Shown piece by piece: positions 44,901 to 59,900 of a DNA stretch of 64,000 nucleotides (position 1 is its first letter; every line of letters starts with the position of its first letter). The translations under genes and the position numbers were made by a program. This DNA comes from Phoronis australis (taxonomy: Eukaryota > Phoronida > Phoronidae), in NCBI GenBank assembly GCA_002633005.1, contig NMRA01000131.1, positions 173,798-237,797 of the forward strand, given 5' to 3'. The notes below the pieces were generated by a model that did no database searches, was not told the DNA's origin, and saw only the letters and a list, made by a program, of their open reading frames with translations.

Positions 44901-47900
44901 ATACGAATATAAAACCAAAATAGATGTGGCGTCCTGTGAATTTATTTAGTGAACAATCAAAAGGAGACTGTCGTCAGTTTACAGATTCTTCAGGTCTACT
45001 CTTGTGCTACCTTAATTGTATTGTGTCATATTGTAACATGGACTGGTGGTCTAGTTTACTGAAAGAAACTATTAACTATTAACTGTGGATGACACTGTTA
45101 CAAAACATCACATTATTGTTGGCAACACTGTTATAATACATCACATCAGCTTTCATACAATAAAACCCAATAGGGGGAGCATGACTTGCCATATCAGAAC
45201 TGATAGTGTGAGCTTATGGAAGATGCTCAGACAGAAGAAAATTACAGTTAAAAATTACGTCTTTAGAGTTAAATGTACGCAAAACTGTGACGATGTCTAC
45301 ATCAGAAAACTAATTTCTTAGTGAAATTGTATGTCTTCAACTAATAAACACCCGTACATTTCAGTGGGGTGCCAAGGCACTGCAGAACATGCTGATTGTC
45401 CCACCTGGCTCAGGTATTGTTCACCAGGTAAACCTTGAACACCTGGCTCGTGTCGTCTTCAATAAGGATCAAGTACTCTACCCAGACAGCTTGGTTGGTA
45501 CAGACTCGCACACCACCATGATCAATGGGCTTGGTGTTGTTGGTTGGGGTAAGTTGGACCAGCCTCTGGCTTCACTTCTGTGTTGGATACATGAATGTTT
45601 TGCACGACATTTTGAACCATATTCCTCTGAAAGTTTCCAATTAGTAAATGAAGTAGCCTGAACATTCCAGCTGTTCATCTGTCAACTTGTGTTCATTACT
45701 CTACAGGGCTTAAAATTTTCTACTTTAATAGGATTTCCTCTTTTGTGGTTTCAATTTCCTCTTATTTGATTTCCAATTTCTTCTTTTTTGTCTCTTTTCA
45801 TTATTTTGGCTTCATTGGTGCAAAAAAGACTTATTTCAATTAAACTTTAGAACACAAAAACTATTTTTATCACAAAAGCCTATTATTTGTGGAATGATAC
45901 GTCACATGATAAATTTTCCTTTTTGTCATTGATCCCTCCAAGTCCTGATTACAGTTTGTAGACATGTTACCACATGGATACTCAATGTTATGGCAAATCA
46001 ATGACACGGTTAGTTAAATTGACTGAGAACTAATGGTACATGGTGGCTTTGAATGTGTCCTTGTCTGATGGTACTCTTGTCCACTTGGTCTTCAGGAGCA
46101 TGCCTCTAATTACGGTCACTTGTTGGAACAGTTTTTGATAAAATGCGCAATGTCCAGACCGAACCTATGTACACTAGGTGTGATTTTATTACTAGCAACA
46201 GGACAATTGGGCATAGTCACATGTTCAGCAAAACACACATCCACGATTGAACTTAAAAACTCATAATATGAACTTTACATTTGGTAGTCCCATTCTGTGT
46301 ACTCATTGTGTGAGTGTGTTGGACTAAGTAACTCGTGTGAACTTTACTATCACTAGTCGCTGTCTCCGTACTAATTCTGTATGTGCATTATGCAGGTGTA
46401 GGAGGCATTGAGGCTGAGGCAGTCATGCTAGGTCAGTCCATCAGTATGGTGCTACCCAAGGTGGTCGGATACAAGATTACAGGTGTGATTCACCAACTGG
46501 CCACCTCTACTGATGTGGTGCTTACCATCACCAAGGTAACTAACTGTGAACATCTGGGTTTTGTTGATGTGTAATATTGATAAAATCAAGTCTGTTGCAT
46601 TCATTTGGCAATGTGTTGTTCTTATAAGCTCAGCTGATCATGTAACACGAGTCTTGCCCAGCTGAATAACAGGATTATTCCCTTCATATGTTTCTTTCAA
46701 ATTTGTGTTTAAATACAGTGTCATTATCAAGGACTGGATGGATGTCGTAGTTTGCCTGTATTGTGCCCACAGCTGGTTAGATCCGAAAGAATATAAATTT
46801 AATTCAGCCTTCAGTTTTGTCACACCATATATGTCTGCCCACAGTTTCAGTGGTAGTGGAATGCTATGGTGAACAGTGTTGATTTGTGCAGAGTGTCAAA
46901 ATGTCCATTATTTAAAGTTATTGTAATAGATCAAGCTCTCTAATTGAGTTACTGTTGGAAACAGAAATAAAAAGGTAATGGGTCTTGGCTATCTTTCTTT
47001 GGACTCCAAGAAATATACATTGTGAGAAGTCCCGTATTCAGAATACAACTTTGAAGGGTATTGTAGTCAGATGTTAGATAAAAGTGAACTGAACGTGGAA
47101 GCTGAGAAGCCATGTTTATTCACCATTACACGAGACAGGAACAGGAAACACAGAATCATGGGTAACTCATGAAATTGGGTTACAGTCCAGGGGAGATAGA
47201 TGACCCACTAACTCATAACATTGGCGATAGGTGGCGCCAGTGACAGCCACTTAACAGTTCACAACAAAGGGATGTTGAATAAAACAGCTCTTCTGTCCTT
47301 TGTGCACACGGTTGTAGTAATTAGATTGGAACCTGTCCTAAGTGAATGTATTTGAGTTATAAATGCATGTTACAAAATTTTCAAGTTCTTCCGAATGTGG
47401 TAGTGGACCAAGCCATTTTGAAACTGTAAATAAGGTCCAGCAAGTCTGTTGAATTGATATGCCCCATCAAAACATAATCATCTCTGGTGGCAGGAAAACA
47501 TCAAAATCCTACTTACATGTTTTGGGCAAAATGGCCAGAGATTGGTCAGTAAGGCTACTGCTTGAACTTACATGTGGTGTTACACACAAGATTTACTGTT
47601 GCTAACAGACATGTTGCACCGCTGTACTTGCTAATGTCTTTTATGTTCCTTCCCTTCAGCACCTGAGACAGATTGGTGTGGTTGGCAAGTTTGTTGAGTT
47701 CTACGGTCCAGGAGTTGGTCAGCTGTCCATCGCTGACCGCGCCACTATCTCCAACATGTGTCCAGAGTATGGTGCTACTGTCGGCTTCTTTGCTGTTGAT
47801 GACATGAGTATTAACTATTTGAAGCAAACGGGTGAGTTGGAGCTGTGCAGTGATTGCCTCTTTGAAGGCATAGACTGGTTGAGGCAATTGTATGACTTTC

Positions 47901-50900
47901 ATATTCATGGTTGTTGTGTTACAAATGATCTTGTCTTCTCTCAGACTGTTATTGGTTCTCAATTGGCACAGCATGGGTAAACTGTCCTTATTGTCCAAAG
48001 TTTCGGTCTTTAAAACAATTATTAAGTATTTCAAGTTGATTACGTGTCATCGAAGGCAGTTGTCCATGATCGCAATTGTTTATTTGCAGGTCGTGACGAA
48101 GCAAAAGTGAAAATGACTGAAGCATACTTAAAGGCCAATAAGATGTTCCGTGATTACAATGATGAGTCACAGGACCCAGTCTTCTCTGAGGTGGGTAATA
48201 ATTATTTACTTGTTATTTGACCCATCCAGTCATAGGACTTCACTCTATAAACTGGAATCGTCTTTGCAGCGGTGCACTTCTGATTATAAGCTCTCTTCCA
48301 TGTTCATTTAGACATGGAAATTAGCAAATCACAAGACCACTTCCGTCAATGTTGTTATTCACTCCCATCTGACCTTAAATGTTAGAAACAGCGTTTGTGA
48401 TTAGTGGGTTGCACACTTCTTTAGACTTTGGCTATCTCCTGCAAATATTATAGTGTTGTTGTTAAAATGGCCTAGTGCAGTATTGAGATTTTTTTGAAGA
48501 TATAGTTCTAGAGGTAGAAATTGTCTGCTTTTTGCACTCGTTACTTTGAGAAATGGCTAAGTTTCATGAAGAAGGGATCGTTGATGTAAATCAGCAACTT
48601 GTGCATGGCTACGGACCAATTATTCAGTGATTGCCTGGTCCTCAAAATCAGTGACCATTATATTCGACTAGTGCTGAGAAATGCTCACTAAATCATAAAT
48701 GCTGGTAAATTTAAACGCTGGGTTTTGGAAGGTACGAATGATGTCGACATTCTGCTTAGTCTCAGAGTAACAACAGTGAAAGTGGACCCATGATTGTTCC
48801 AGATACTGTTCAGCACTGCCGATACATTGATCTGTGTGCTGTTGGTGACGATTGTATTCGTCGTCATATGTTTTCCATCTTGTGTCATTTTTATCATAGT
48901 TGACTATTTTTGAAATATTGGCTCTAGATCTTACTTTGTTAAAAATAAAATTAGTCATGTGTCAAGTTGTTTAAAAGGTAAGAATTGGAACAAGTGCCTA
49001 GTGGTTAACCCCCAGTGTAAGCATACTTCTTTTTAAGAGGCTGTCTCTCTGTTAAAGTCTGCAGTTTTCTGCAAATCTGCTATGCAGAATACTACAAAGC
49101 AGTTTTGGTTGTTCACAGGTCTCTGTTCCTTTAAAATTGAATGGAAACCTTGCTCTAAAATGCATTCTTAACTGAATGTGGTCTATGGGTGTTTGTACCA
49201 TAATTTTGGCTGTCTATTAATTTTGTTGTTATTTTCCCTTCAGGTGGTCACTCTTGACCTGGCCACAGTTGTACCGTGTTGCTCAGGACCCAAGAGACCC
49301 CATGACAAGGTGGTTGTCTCGGACATGAAGAGTGACTTTGAACAGTGCCTTAACAACAAGGTTGGATTCAAGGTGGGTGTTTTATACACAGTAGACAGAG
49401 TTGAAGAATATAAAGTACTGTCTTTACAGTTATTCAGTCATTTGTGATAATCTGGCTTAGGAAAATTGTATACCATGTTTTGCTTTGTTTTTTAATATTT
49501 TATTAAGGTTCAGCTATTTTGTGTTGATATAGTCTATATCAATACAAAATATAGATACAAGTCCATTTTTCTCCAGTTTTATACAATAGCCTTTTTCCTA
49601 AATAACAGCGACATTACGCCTAGATGTTAGATGTCGATGGCGTTGTTGGCGGCCTTGGTGCTGCGCTTTTGTGGGAGAGAGGCTAATACTGTGAGATATC
49701 CCAGCTTTAATTCTTTTTGTCGTCATTGTCACTGTTTCGCTGTGGGATAGTTGAGCAATTCACACATAAATGCGAATGAAGAAAAATTTGTTTCGTGCCA
49801 ATCAACTCGGCTGTCTTGCCCACCAAAATTATACAGTTAGACGAACTTACCTTAAGTGAAGGATGACTGTAATTTTATGTATCCCCAGAATTCCCCCAGA
49901 GTGCTAACATGNAGATACAAGTCCATTTTTCTCCAGTTTTATACAATAGCCTTTTTCCTAAATAACAGCGACATTACGCCTAGATGTTAGATGTCGATGG
50001 CGTTGTTGGCGGCCTTGGTGCTGCGCTTTTGTGGGAGAGAGGCTAATACTGTGAGATATCCCAGCTTTAATTCTTTTTGTCGTCATTGTCACTGTTTCGC
50101 TGTGGGATAGTTGAGCAATTCACACATAAATGCGAATGAAGAAAAATTTGTTTCGTGCCAATCAACTCGGCTGTCTTGCCCACCAAAATTAAAGTTGGGT
50201 CAAGTAAGACACTTTTGTACCCTTAAAATGCTAAACAGTTGTATATCGAATTATTCAGAAAGCAAAAACTGTAACTTAAACTCTGTGTGTTCGTCTCCTG
50301 TGACCTGCCATAATTATCACTTTAACTGATGTATGTATTTTTTATTCAATTTAATATTCTTATCCTTGTTGTCACTTTGTAGGGCTTTGCTATTCCTGCT
50401 GATAAACAGGACACTGTCGTCCCATTTGTCCATGACAACCAGGAGTATACCCTCAGCCATGGGTCTGTGGTCATCGCCGCGGTAACCAGTTGTACTAACA
50501 CTAGTAACCCATCAGTCATGCTTGGTGCAGGTGAGTGTTAGATAGGATTACTGGAGCCTTCTAATGTTGGAAGATGGCTCCCAGTTTCCTGCAAAAAACA
50601 AAGTCTGCAGGAAATAAGACCAAGAGTTTTACCAAATGAATGCCATCTTCAGTCTCTATTCCCTGCCTGAGCTGGTCTCCTGTCTCTTTTTTGATAGTTC
50701 TGCTTTTCTTTTATAAATTCACAATTATTAGAAGGGGAAATGACCACGTATTTTGTTTGCTTGAAAACTGTTTACGAAGAAAATGTTTTTTCTTCTAAGC
50801 TTTGACTTATTCACTGATAGTTATGTAATCACTGAATTAGATACTTTTGAGTCTTTGCTGTAGTTCAGATCATTAGCCTTGTTAATACTTCGTTCTCTGA

Positions 50901-53900
50901 TTCTTTGGTTTGATTAGAAATAAGGTTGTGTCAAAATAAAGTTTGTTCTCGTTGAAAAATGTCAAAATTTTTGGTTAAAAATGTTTATTTAATATTCAGA
51001 TTATTTTGTCTGGTTTCCTTCTGTTTTTGCCGCAACATCAACAACTCTGGTCCAATTTTCAGAAATTTGTAATTTTTATCAAATACACCTTCATTGACAT
51101 TATTCGCCTTTCTTTCCTAGGACTGATGGCCAAGAAGGCTGTTGAGGCCGGCTTGATGGTGAAACCATACATCAAGACTAGCCTGTCTCCGGGCAGTGGA
51201 GTGGTCACCTCATACCTGCAGGAGAGTGGGGTTATGCCCTTCTTGGAGAAACTAGGGTAGGTACTCCCTGAGTGAGATGTTGGCAGGATTGCGTGTTTCT
51301 TTTATTGGTCAAGAATTCAATGGAGGTGAAATCACAGTAACATGCGTACAGGTGATACCTGTCTGAGCATACCTGTGAAGCTTAGCAGAGATGTCTGCTT
51401 GTAAAACGTTTGATATTTTTGGAGCAACATTGTTTAGTTTGTTACTGTTTCAGCTAACCTTATATGATGAGGCATAACTGCAAAACTTGCATGGTCACTC
51501 ACTCCTTGACCATGTGTTATTATGTCAAAGTACATTATCTACTATTCTTTCTCAACAGGTTCGATGTGGTTGGTTATGGCTGCATGACCTGTATTGGCAA
51601 CAGTGGACCCCTAGCTGAAGGGGTGGGGGAGGCTATTGAGAAGGTGGGTTGTTGGCCAGGGACTGGCTGGATAGTGTTAACTATGCTCTATCAATCTCTT
51701 TTACATGACTTGTCTAGTTGAATATGTACCCTATTAGAGTAGTTCTCATTGTTTTTGATTGAGTATGCATGCTGAAAAAGCTCGCAGAATAGTTGCATCT
51801 TATTCTTCAAGGTGGCGACCCTCTGTTTCAGTTTTGTACACATTCTGTTGTCAGTTCTCATTTCACAACAAAGCGTTTTTATTACTGTTGTCAACGATCT
51901 TCCAAATTTAGAATTTTCGTTAGAACATAATATGGCTATGATGATTACATTGTCAATTATTACTGTGCATGTCAGACTTTGGTTGACATGAAGCTCTGGT
52001 AATATTAATGTGTTTTGCCATATGAAGCCTGTTGTTCATGTTTAGTCATGTGATGGTCATGTGGTGATCATGTTAATGGTCATGTGTTAATCATATACAC
52101 TACAGTTTCATTATGTAATTCCATCTCACTCTAGGGTGATCTAGTGACCTGTGGCGTACTTTCTGGCAACCGCAACTTTGAAGGTCGCATCCACCCACTG
52201 ACCCGGGCCAACTATCTGGCTTCACCACCACTAGTCATTGCATATGCACTCGCTGGGACAGTGCGCATTGATTTCGAGAAGGACCCAATTGGTAAGGGGG
52301 TGATTATGAACTGACTTAACTTGTGTAAAATATTTTGCTCCATTAATTCATAGAGTATATCAGGAAACTAATTTCTTGAAGAGCAAATCGTTATAGAAAT
52401 GCTTCAACATGGGAAAACCTATTCTTGTTTTTTTTTCTTTTTGCAGTAGAGGGCACCACATTGTAGTGAATTACATTGGAGAATCTAGTATTAATACCTA
52501 TAGGGCCACTGTGTTTGGGGGCTAAGGTTTCATGGTTGTCTAATTGTGGTATTTCCTTCTTCAAGGCTGATGAGTTTCAGTAGTTCTCTTGTTGGTAATT
52601 ACTCTTCAGCATAACTTGTATGGTAAAATTTGCCAGTTTTGGTTGCTAAGGTAATTTTCAGTGTAGAACTAAAACTGGCCTCCAGATGGCTCTAATCACC
52701 ATCACCAAACCCACTCATCCGCCAACAAACCAAACGTGTTTAAAATTATTACTTGTGACTGATGGGTTCAGAAATGGATGGTGGCAAGGTTTGTATCTGT
52801 AACAAATCACACATGTACATTACAGTTTACTTCGAAATTACATACGTTCAATCCATAGTTGGTACAGAAAAAAGGAAATACACCCTTCTCTGAAGCCTGT
52901 CGCTAGCAAAGTGCCTTACACATACAATCGCACCCGCATGCCCATGTAACACAGGTGCACTGAGACGCAACAAAGATATTAGCAATAAGAATATGTAAAT
53001 AATTATTACTAAATAAGCATAACAATAAGGTTAGCGTACAGTTACTTAAGTTCGGTCACAGTATATCATTACTTGCTAATGAATGATTTTCCATCAAGAT
53101 GACCGTCTGTGTGTGTAATTGCAGGTACTGGTTCTGATGGATCACCTGTCTACCTGCGTGATATCTGGCCCAGTCGTGAAGAGGTGCAGTCTATTGAGAA
53201 AGAGTTTGTTGTACCGGCTATGTTCAAGCAGGTCTACTCCAAGCTTGAGGTGGGTGTGGCCTGCTTTGTCAATCATTATTTTGTCTCAGTTTCTTCTTTC
53301 TATTGATGTTCAACATCATCTTTGAAATTGTGTTCTCGTATTTTGTGACCTCTGTGTTACTGTCAGTCATATATTTTAAGTATTTTTATCTTGTGATGTT
53401 TCTGTAGCTTGTCCCTCTTCCTCAAAACTGTAATTCTACGGCAAAGAACTTGAATTGTTGTCTAAGCTTCTGAATAGCTTTGAAATCCTGAAAATTCATA
53501 CCTGAAGTAATAAGTTTATCTGTAATATTCTCAATAGATGGTGTGTGCTGTGATGAATATGTTTTTTTCTAGAATAGGTGCTATTTTTGTTATTCACATA
53601 TCATGTTTTACTTACCTAGCTTTGTCTGCAACCGAGCAAATGTCGTGATATAGTGTTGCATTGTTCAAAAGGAATCTTGTTTCTGTTGTACATACAGCAT
53701 CCACTCTGTTTGTCGTAGTGTTGATGTTAACACTTTCAAACCCCAAGTGTTATGCATCTTTTACAGAAGGGCAACGAGAGATGGAATAACCTTGAGGCAC
53801 CTGATGGTAACCTGTACCCCTGGGACAACAAGTCTACTTATATCAAGTCTCCTCCTTTCTTCGAGACTATGGTATGCTGTGCATCCAGGCGATTATATTT

Positions 53901-56900
53901 TATTCACATCTTAGAGTTTCCTGTTAGAATTGATAGCATGTGTCAATATTTTTCCTTGATGTAAAATTGGCATTGATTGAGACTATTATTTTGGATTAAA
54001 TGCTCGTAACAATTAGGTTAAGTTGGTTAATATGTTTTCCAATCATTTTATATGGCACAATTATGCTTCAGACTGTTGCTCTTGCTGCTGTCCTCCTTTG
54101 CTATGTGACGCTGGGCATTAGTTGTATATCTGGCAGTGTTTTGCACTGAGAGTTGTACAACTCAACATGAACATGGTGTTTTAAATGTTGGTGTTCCCGT
54201 CAGTTTAATGTTAGTTAGAGAAATGGGAATAGTAAATGCTTCAGGTCATGGATTTTCCAAGTTTGGTTTTTCTGTGTGCTGTTTAGACTTTACCAACACT
54301 CTGCCAGGGCTGTTCTTTCATTTTTCATTGTTTCAGTTCTGTGAAGTATATTGTATGGGCCCTTATTCACCCAAGGGGGAAGGTGCCTGTGCCATCTGAG
54401 AGGGAAATTTTTTGGTTGAAGGGAAAATTTTCCTACCGCGGCCACCACCAATTCTACCTTCCTGGTAGCCAATTCTCATCAGCAATGCCAAAGCCAATGT
54501 TTTGCAGAAGTGGTTCTAACCTTGAGGGGATTTTTTAATCATTGGAGGAGAATTTTTGGATCCGATGAGAGAAATTGTACATGTTTTTTACATATTTTTC
54601 ATCGAAGAATGGGGCTGACATGCGACCCCAAAACCCGAGACATCGAGGGCTCTGATTTTACAATGTTGTCCTTTCAGACCAAAGAACTACCAAAGGTGGA
54701 GAATATTGAAAATGCATATGTGTTGCTCAACCTGGGTGACTCAGTGACCACTGATCACATCTCCCCTGCTGGAAGCATTGCTCGCAACAGTCCGGCGGCT
54801 CGTTACCTGGCTAGCAATGGGTGAGAAATGCACATACCTACGCACGCGCATGCACACATGCACGAATACAGCTATTGTTCAATGTAATACTCCGGGAAGG
54901 TTTCACTTATGTTGACTTAATGCAAGTGAGATTCCATTCACATTGACTGGTTAGAAGTATGTGGCATTATCACAGTATGAAAACTAATTAGTGACAAGCC
55001 TTAAGACAAATCCCTGGGTTTAACTTAACTTCCATGTATAAGGAAATGAAATAGCTAGTTCCAAGTCATGTTTACATGTTGTTTTAAATACAGTGTGTTT
55101 AATAATTGCCAATTTTTCATGGAAGTGGATTAATACAAAATAGTTGCGCTTTCTTAAAGTGGTATTACTGTAAAAACGGTATCTAGTCAATTTGTATTTT
55201 GGTAAAATTGAGAGAAAAGTAGTGTAGTAGTCATTAGAAGAGTTAAAGTGCTGATTTGATGTGCTACACTTAACGCTCTTAGTTTACGATACACTAGCTA
55301 CAGCAGTTGAACTCTGTCAGTGTTAATATTCTGTGTGGTGATCTGGTGCCAGTATAGTCAATATGTTACTTTGGGTATTATTCAAACTTCGCTATTAGTT
55401 AATGACACTCTGATCCTTCTGGGTAGAAGGTTAAGTGAAATGATTTGACAAGCAGAACCAGTGGTGGTTGTTGACAGTATCTTTGGACAGTAACTTGGTT
55501 CAAATACCAAGCATCCATAGCAGATGAATGTGACCTACTCGGCTACAGACTTCTGCAACCTCTCTCTGGAGGAGCCTAATGACTGTATTTACGTATAGAG
55601 GGTTCTCATTATGAGTATTAAATCTGGTGTTTCATGCAATTGGCCCGAACTATGTGGCCTGTGCACATTCGATGCTATTCAATGCAATGTTTTTATTAAT
55701 GACAGCACAGTTACTTAGTTTGTTATCTTTCTTTGTCATCATCTGACTTGTGTTTTTCTTGCAGCTTGACACCTCGTGAATTCAACTCCTACGGTTCTCG
55801 TCGTGGCAACGACGCAATAATGGCCAGAGGGACATTTGCTAACATTCGACTGGTCAACAAGTTTATTGGCAAGGCTGGTCCTAAGACTATCCATGTGCCT
55901 TCAGGAGAACAGGTTGGCTGAAGTTCTCAAAGTATTGTTTGTTATAATTTGTTGACAATACATGCTGTAACTTTTTATTTCGTTGACTTGTGTGTTCTGA
56001 AGTGTGTGTGTGTGATTTATGTACTATTCTAGTATGATGTTGTTGATGCTATACCTATTCTGAAGTGTGTGTATTCTGTTCTAGAAGGATGGTGTTGATG
56101 CCACGCCTGTGCTGAAGTGTGTGTATTCTGTTCTAGAAAGACGGTGTTGATGGTATACCTGTTCTGAAGTGGTATTGTGTGTCATATTGCAGATGGACAT
56201 ATTTGATGCAGCTGTTCGTTACAAGAGTGAGAAGCATCAAGTAATTGTACTTGCTGGGAAGGAGTACGGTGCTGGCTCTTCACGTGATTGGGCAGCTAAA
56301 GGACCGTGGATGCAGGTCAGTTTGCTCACACCCCAAGGGGTTTGATGCATTTCTAACTATACTTTATTTAGTCAGATGTTTCTTGATCTCGGTAATTTCT
56401 TTCTAGTCTGTGGTCAGTTCTTTCTAGATTTTCACCATTTCTTGTTAAACTGCCCAGTTCTTTCAAGGATTTGTCCAGTTCTCACTGGATTTAGGTCTGT
56501 TCTTCTGGACTTACTTGGTTACCAGTTGGCTTGACCAGCTCCCCCAAGACAGACAGACAGACAGACACACACACACCACCATTCGCTCTGCTTTTCTGCA
56601 CTGCAAGGTACCTACATACCCAACATTAAAGTATTGAACTTAATATGTGAACACCCCAAGCTTACAACAAGTGTGGCCATTGTATTGGGATTTTTTTTTT
56701 TTTTGATGGCAAGTTTTGATTTTTGTGTTAGTCCAAAGAGATCATCCAGTTTCTGATAAAGTTTATTAACACTTTTAGATTTTTTGCCGCACCACCGCAA
56801 GCTACCTCGCCTAACTCACCACCCTCAAGACCATGTCAAAAGTATCTGTCTATTTTGATGCCATCATTTTGACGTCATATAAATTCTGAGACACTGTTAT

Positions 56901-59900
56901 CGTTGCATATTTTGGACTGTTTCATGTCGCTTCATTCTATGAAAGCCTTTACTAAACCTTAACATTGGATAAGATTTGTTAAGGAATTTTGACTGAACAG
57001 GTTTTTAAGGTTTTTTCAAAGCTTTGTGGATATTCAAATTATAAGCCAGTACATGTTTCATAATAGAAGGCACAAATAACCTTGTGTTTTTGTCTTTCAC
57101 ATTCAACGTTTTTACCTACTATGAGACAATTTGAAAAAAAGAAAATGTCTGTATAGTGGGACTACTAATGGCCACAATGTTGGCATCCAAATCCCATTCT
57201 CAAAGTGTTCCCTGCTTCTGCTTAAAGGGGATTTGCCATAGTTATGCATTTGGGGACACATTTATTTTATCATGAACTGTTATTTTCATTTGGATTTTTT
57301 TATCAACGGTGCTTTGCAACAATATTTGATCAAGTGTACAATGAAGTTGGGAGTGTTATTCATCAGTATGTGTTAGATATGGTATTGATTTATAGGAAGA
57401 CTAATACATGGAATAACTGAAGCGTCGGAAGCATTGTCATATTGCTTCAACAAATGGCCGACAAAGTCAGCCATGGGAAGGGTACAGGAGGGCTAGTCCC
57501 TCCCTCAGAAACTTTTGAGAATTCAAATATTATTTGGTGCATTCTATAGGCCTCAAAATGCCTTTTTGACTTGCTTTATGGAAAATATTGGACTGGGTCA
57601 GGCATTCGTGAATAAGAATAATGGGGTCTGTTATGAAGTAAAAATAACAAACTTACATGCAAGCCATTGGAAATTTAGCACTAAAGGAGAAAAGATGAAA
57701 ACTTATGGAGACTGACGAGTTAAGCAAGGCCACTCGTTAGGAATGGTGATTCTCATTGTTGGTATTATTTTGTCAAACCGTCTCAAACTTCTTGTCTAAC
57801 GATACCTGTACACTAATTTTCAAGGTCACTATAAGAAGAGCAAAGTCTGAGTTGGGGAAACTGCTGTCCACGTATTTTCTCAAGAAGGAGCTTTCAATTT
57901 GGTCCGTGTTTTGTAACGAGTTTCTGATGGGGCAACTAGAGGCGCCTCTCGGTTTTACCTATGTTGACCTCATTTTCAAGGCTATAGTGAGATGATGCAG
58001 TGTATGAAAGCTCAGACAATATTCTCAAAATAGTGATCATTTTCAGATATGTTGGAAATGAAGTGTTACAATGATATTCATCTGGCTTATCTGTACACAA
58101 ATTATTCATTACCCCATAAAATTATGGCATTAAAATTGCGTGCATCCGTAGGTGGCGGAGGCAATTGGGTGTGTGCCAAATACTTGTTTTAGTTTCAAAT
58201 TGCAAATTGTTGGACTTGGCATGTGGGCCTGCTTTAACTGTTACACATACAGATGAGTGGTCATTAGTATTGTGTACCTTACCTCTTATGTTTAGTTCTG
58301 TGCTTATTGTTATCTTTTGTCTTACAGGGGATAAAGGCAGTGATAGCGGAGAGTTACGAGCGCATCCATCGCAGTAACCTGGTCGGTATGGGTATTATAC
58401 CCTTCCAGTACCAACCTGGGCAAACAGCAGATACACTGGCTCTGACTGGCAAAGAACAGTATACTATTGAGATACCACCAGATGTCACTACAGGACAACT
58501 AGTCGATGTCAAGGTGACTAGCCTTTTGTTGATGACTTTTAAATTACCGTAACTTCTAACTACTTGTAGTCTATATTTTGCTAGTTGTCCAATTCTCTGT
58601 TTTGCCGACAAACATGAAGTTCAACACAATATGGCTGTAAATGGGAAGACAGTGGTGCAAAGGATATTTTAGTGATTTTGGTTCTGTTTTACACCATTAA
58701 TTCATTGTCCTTTAATGTCTTGTAAAGTACACGTTGCTGTTCCTGATGGTTGGTGTTCACCTCACATCTGTTGATAACCCCACCTCGTGCATGAATCACA
58801 CTTGGGATGGCCCACTTCAAGAGAGAATAACGGAGCGTTACTTTGAGGGTTAATGAGACTAATAAAGAATTATAATTTTTTAATAACTTTTTGCCATCTG
58901 ATCATACTCTTTGTTTGTTAATAGGTTAAAACGGTGTTAGGTATTCTTTTAAAGCCTTCCTGACATGGATTTTTGTTATTCCATGTGTATTGGGCTGTCC
59001 AGATAGTCCTTTGGCTACCAATGCTTTAGCAACACAAGAAAACACAATTTCTGTTTTGAAAATCCCTTGCATTTATAGCCTTGACCTTGAATAGTCCTCG
59101 ACGATTTTAATTCTAACTTTCAAAGGCCCTCGGATTTCAGCTTTTAGCTTCGAAAATATTTGCTTTTTTAATTTTTTGTTGTTGCTAAAACATATTTTTT
59201 AAAAAATCATGAAAGCCAATTGTTGCCCTGACTCACGTGAGGGAAAGGTGTCTGTGTCTTCTGAGAGGGCAATTTTTTGGTTGAGAGCAAAATTCTTCCC
59301 AGCCCCCTCTGCCATTGTCACTGCCAGTTCCATTCCCTAGCCATTCTCCTTGATTAGCAATACCTCAAGTAGACAAAACTAATGTTTCGTAGAAGTGATT
59401 TTAACCAAGAGTACTTTTTAAATTGTGGGAAGGGAATTTGTGGGCATGATTAGGGGATTTTTTGCATGATTTTTAAATATTTTTTCTTGGGGAATGGGAT
59501 CGATACTTTGCCCCAAAATCAAGAAGTTGGAGGCCTTAAAGACAGCGTCCAGCGGCTAAAACACCTTTTTGACACTAGAAAGGTATGTATTGTTCATAAA
59601 AAAATTTGTTTTTGCTTCTTACATACCACGGAAAGTAATTAATTGCGACACAAATTACACCGCTCATAATTCGTAGCCCCTTCGAGTGCCCCAGAAAAAA
59701 TCTCAACCAATCCGTGTAAAGTGGTTCATATGACATCATCGTGTCCACGAATTTACTCGTGAGCCACACTGCGTAACAGCCGAGTGCCATTTCTTGGACG
59801 TTCTGCACTCGTCGATCTCTGGGCTAAAATGCCTCTTTGCGTGGTGTGCGGGTGTAGCAATGTCAGTGGCAATGGGATACATTTGCACAACTTCCCCACC

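Noticed and set aside
47555-48034. 159-codon minus-strand open frame
   Set aside because: It is antisense to ACO1 exon 8; the open frame is a by-product of the coding strand's codon use.
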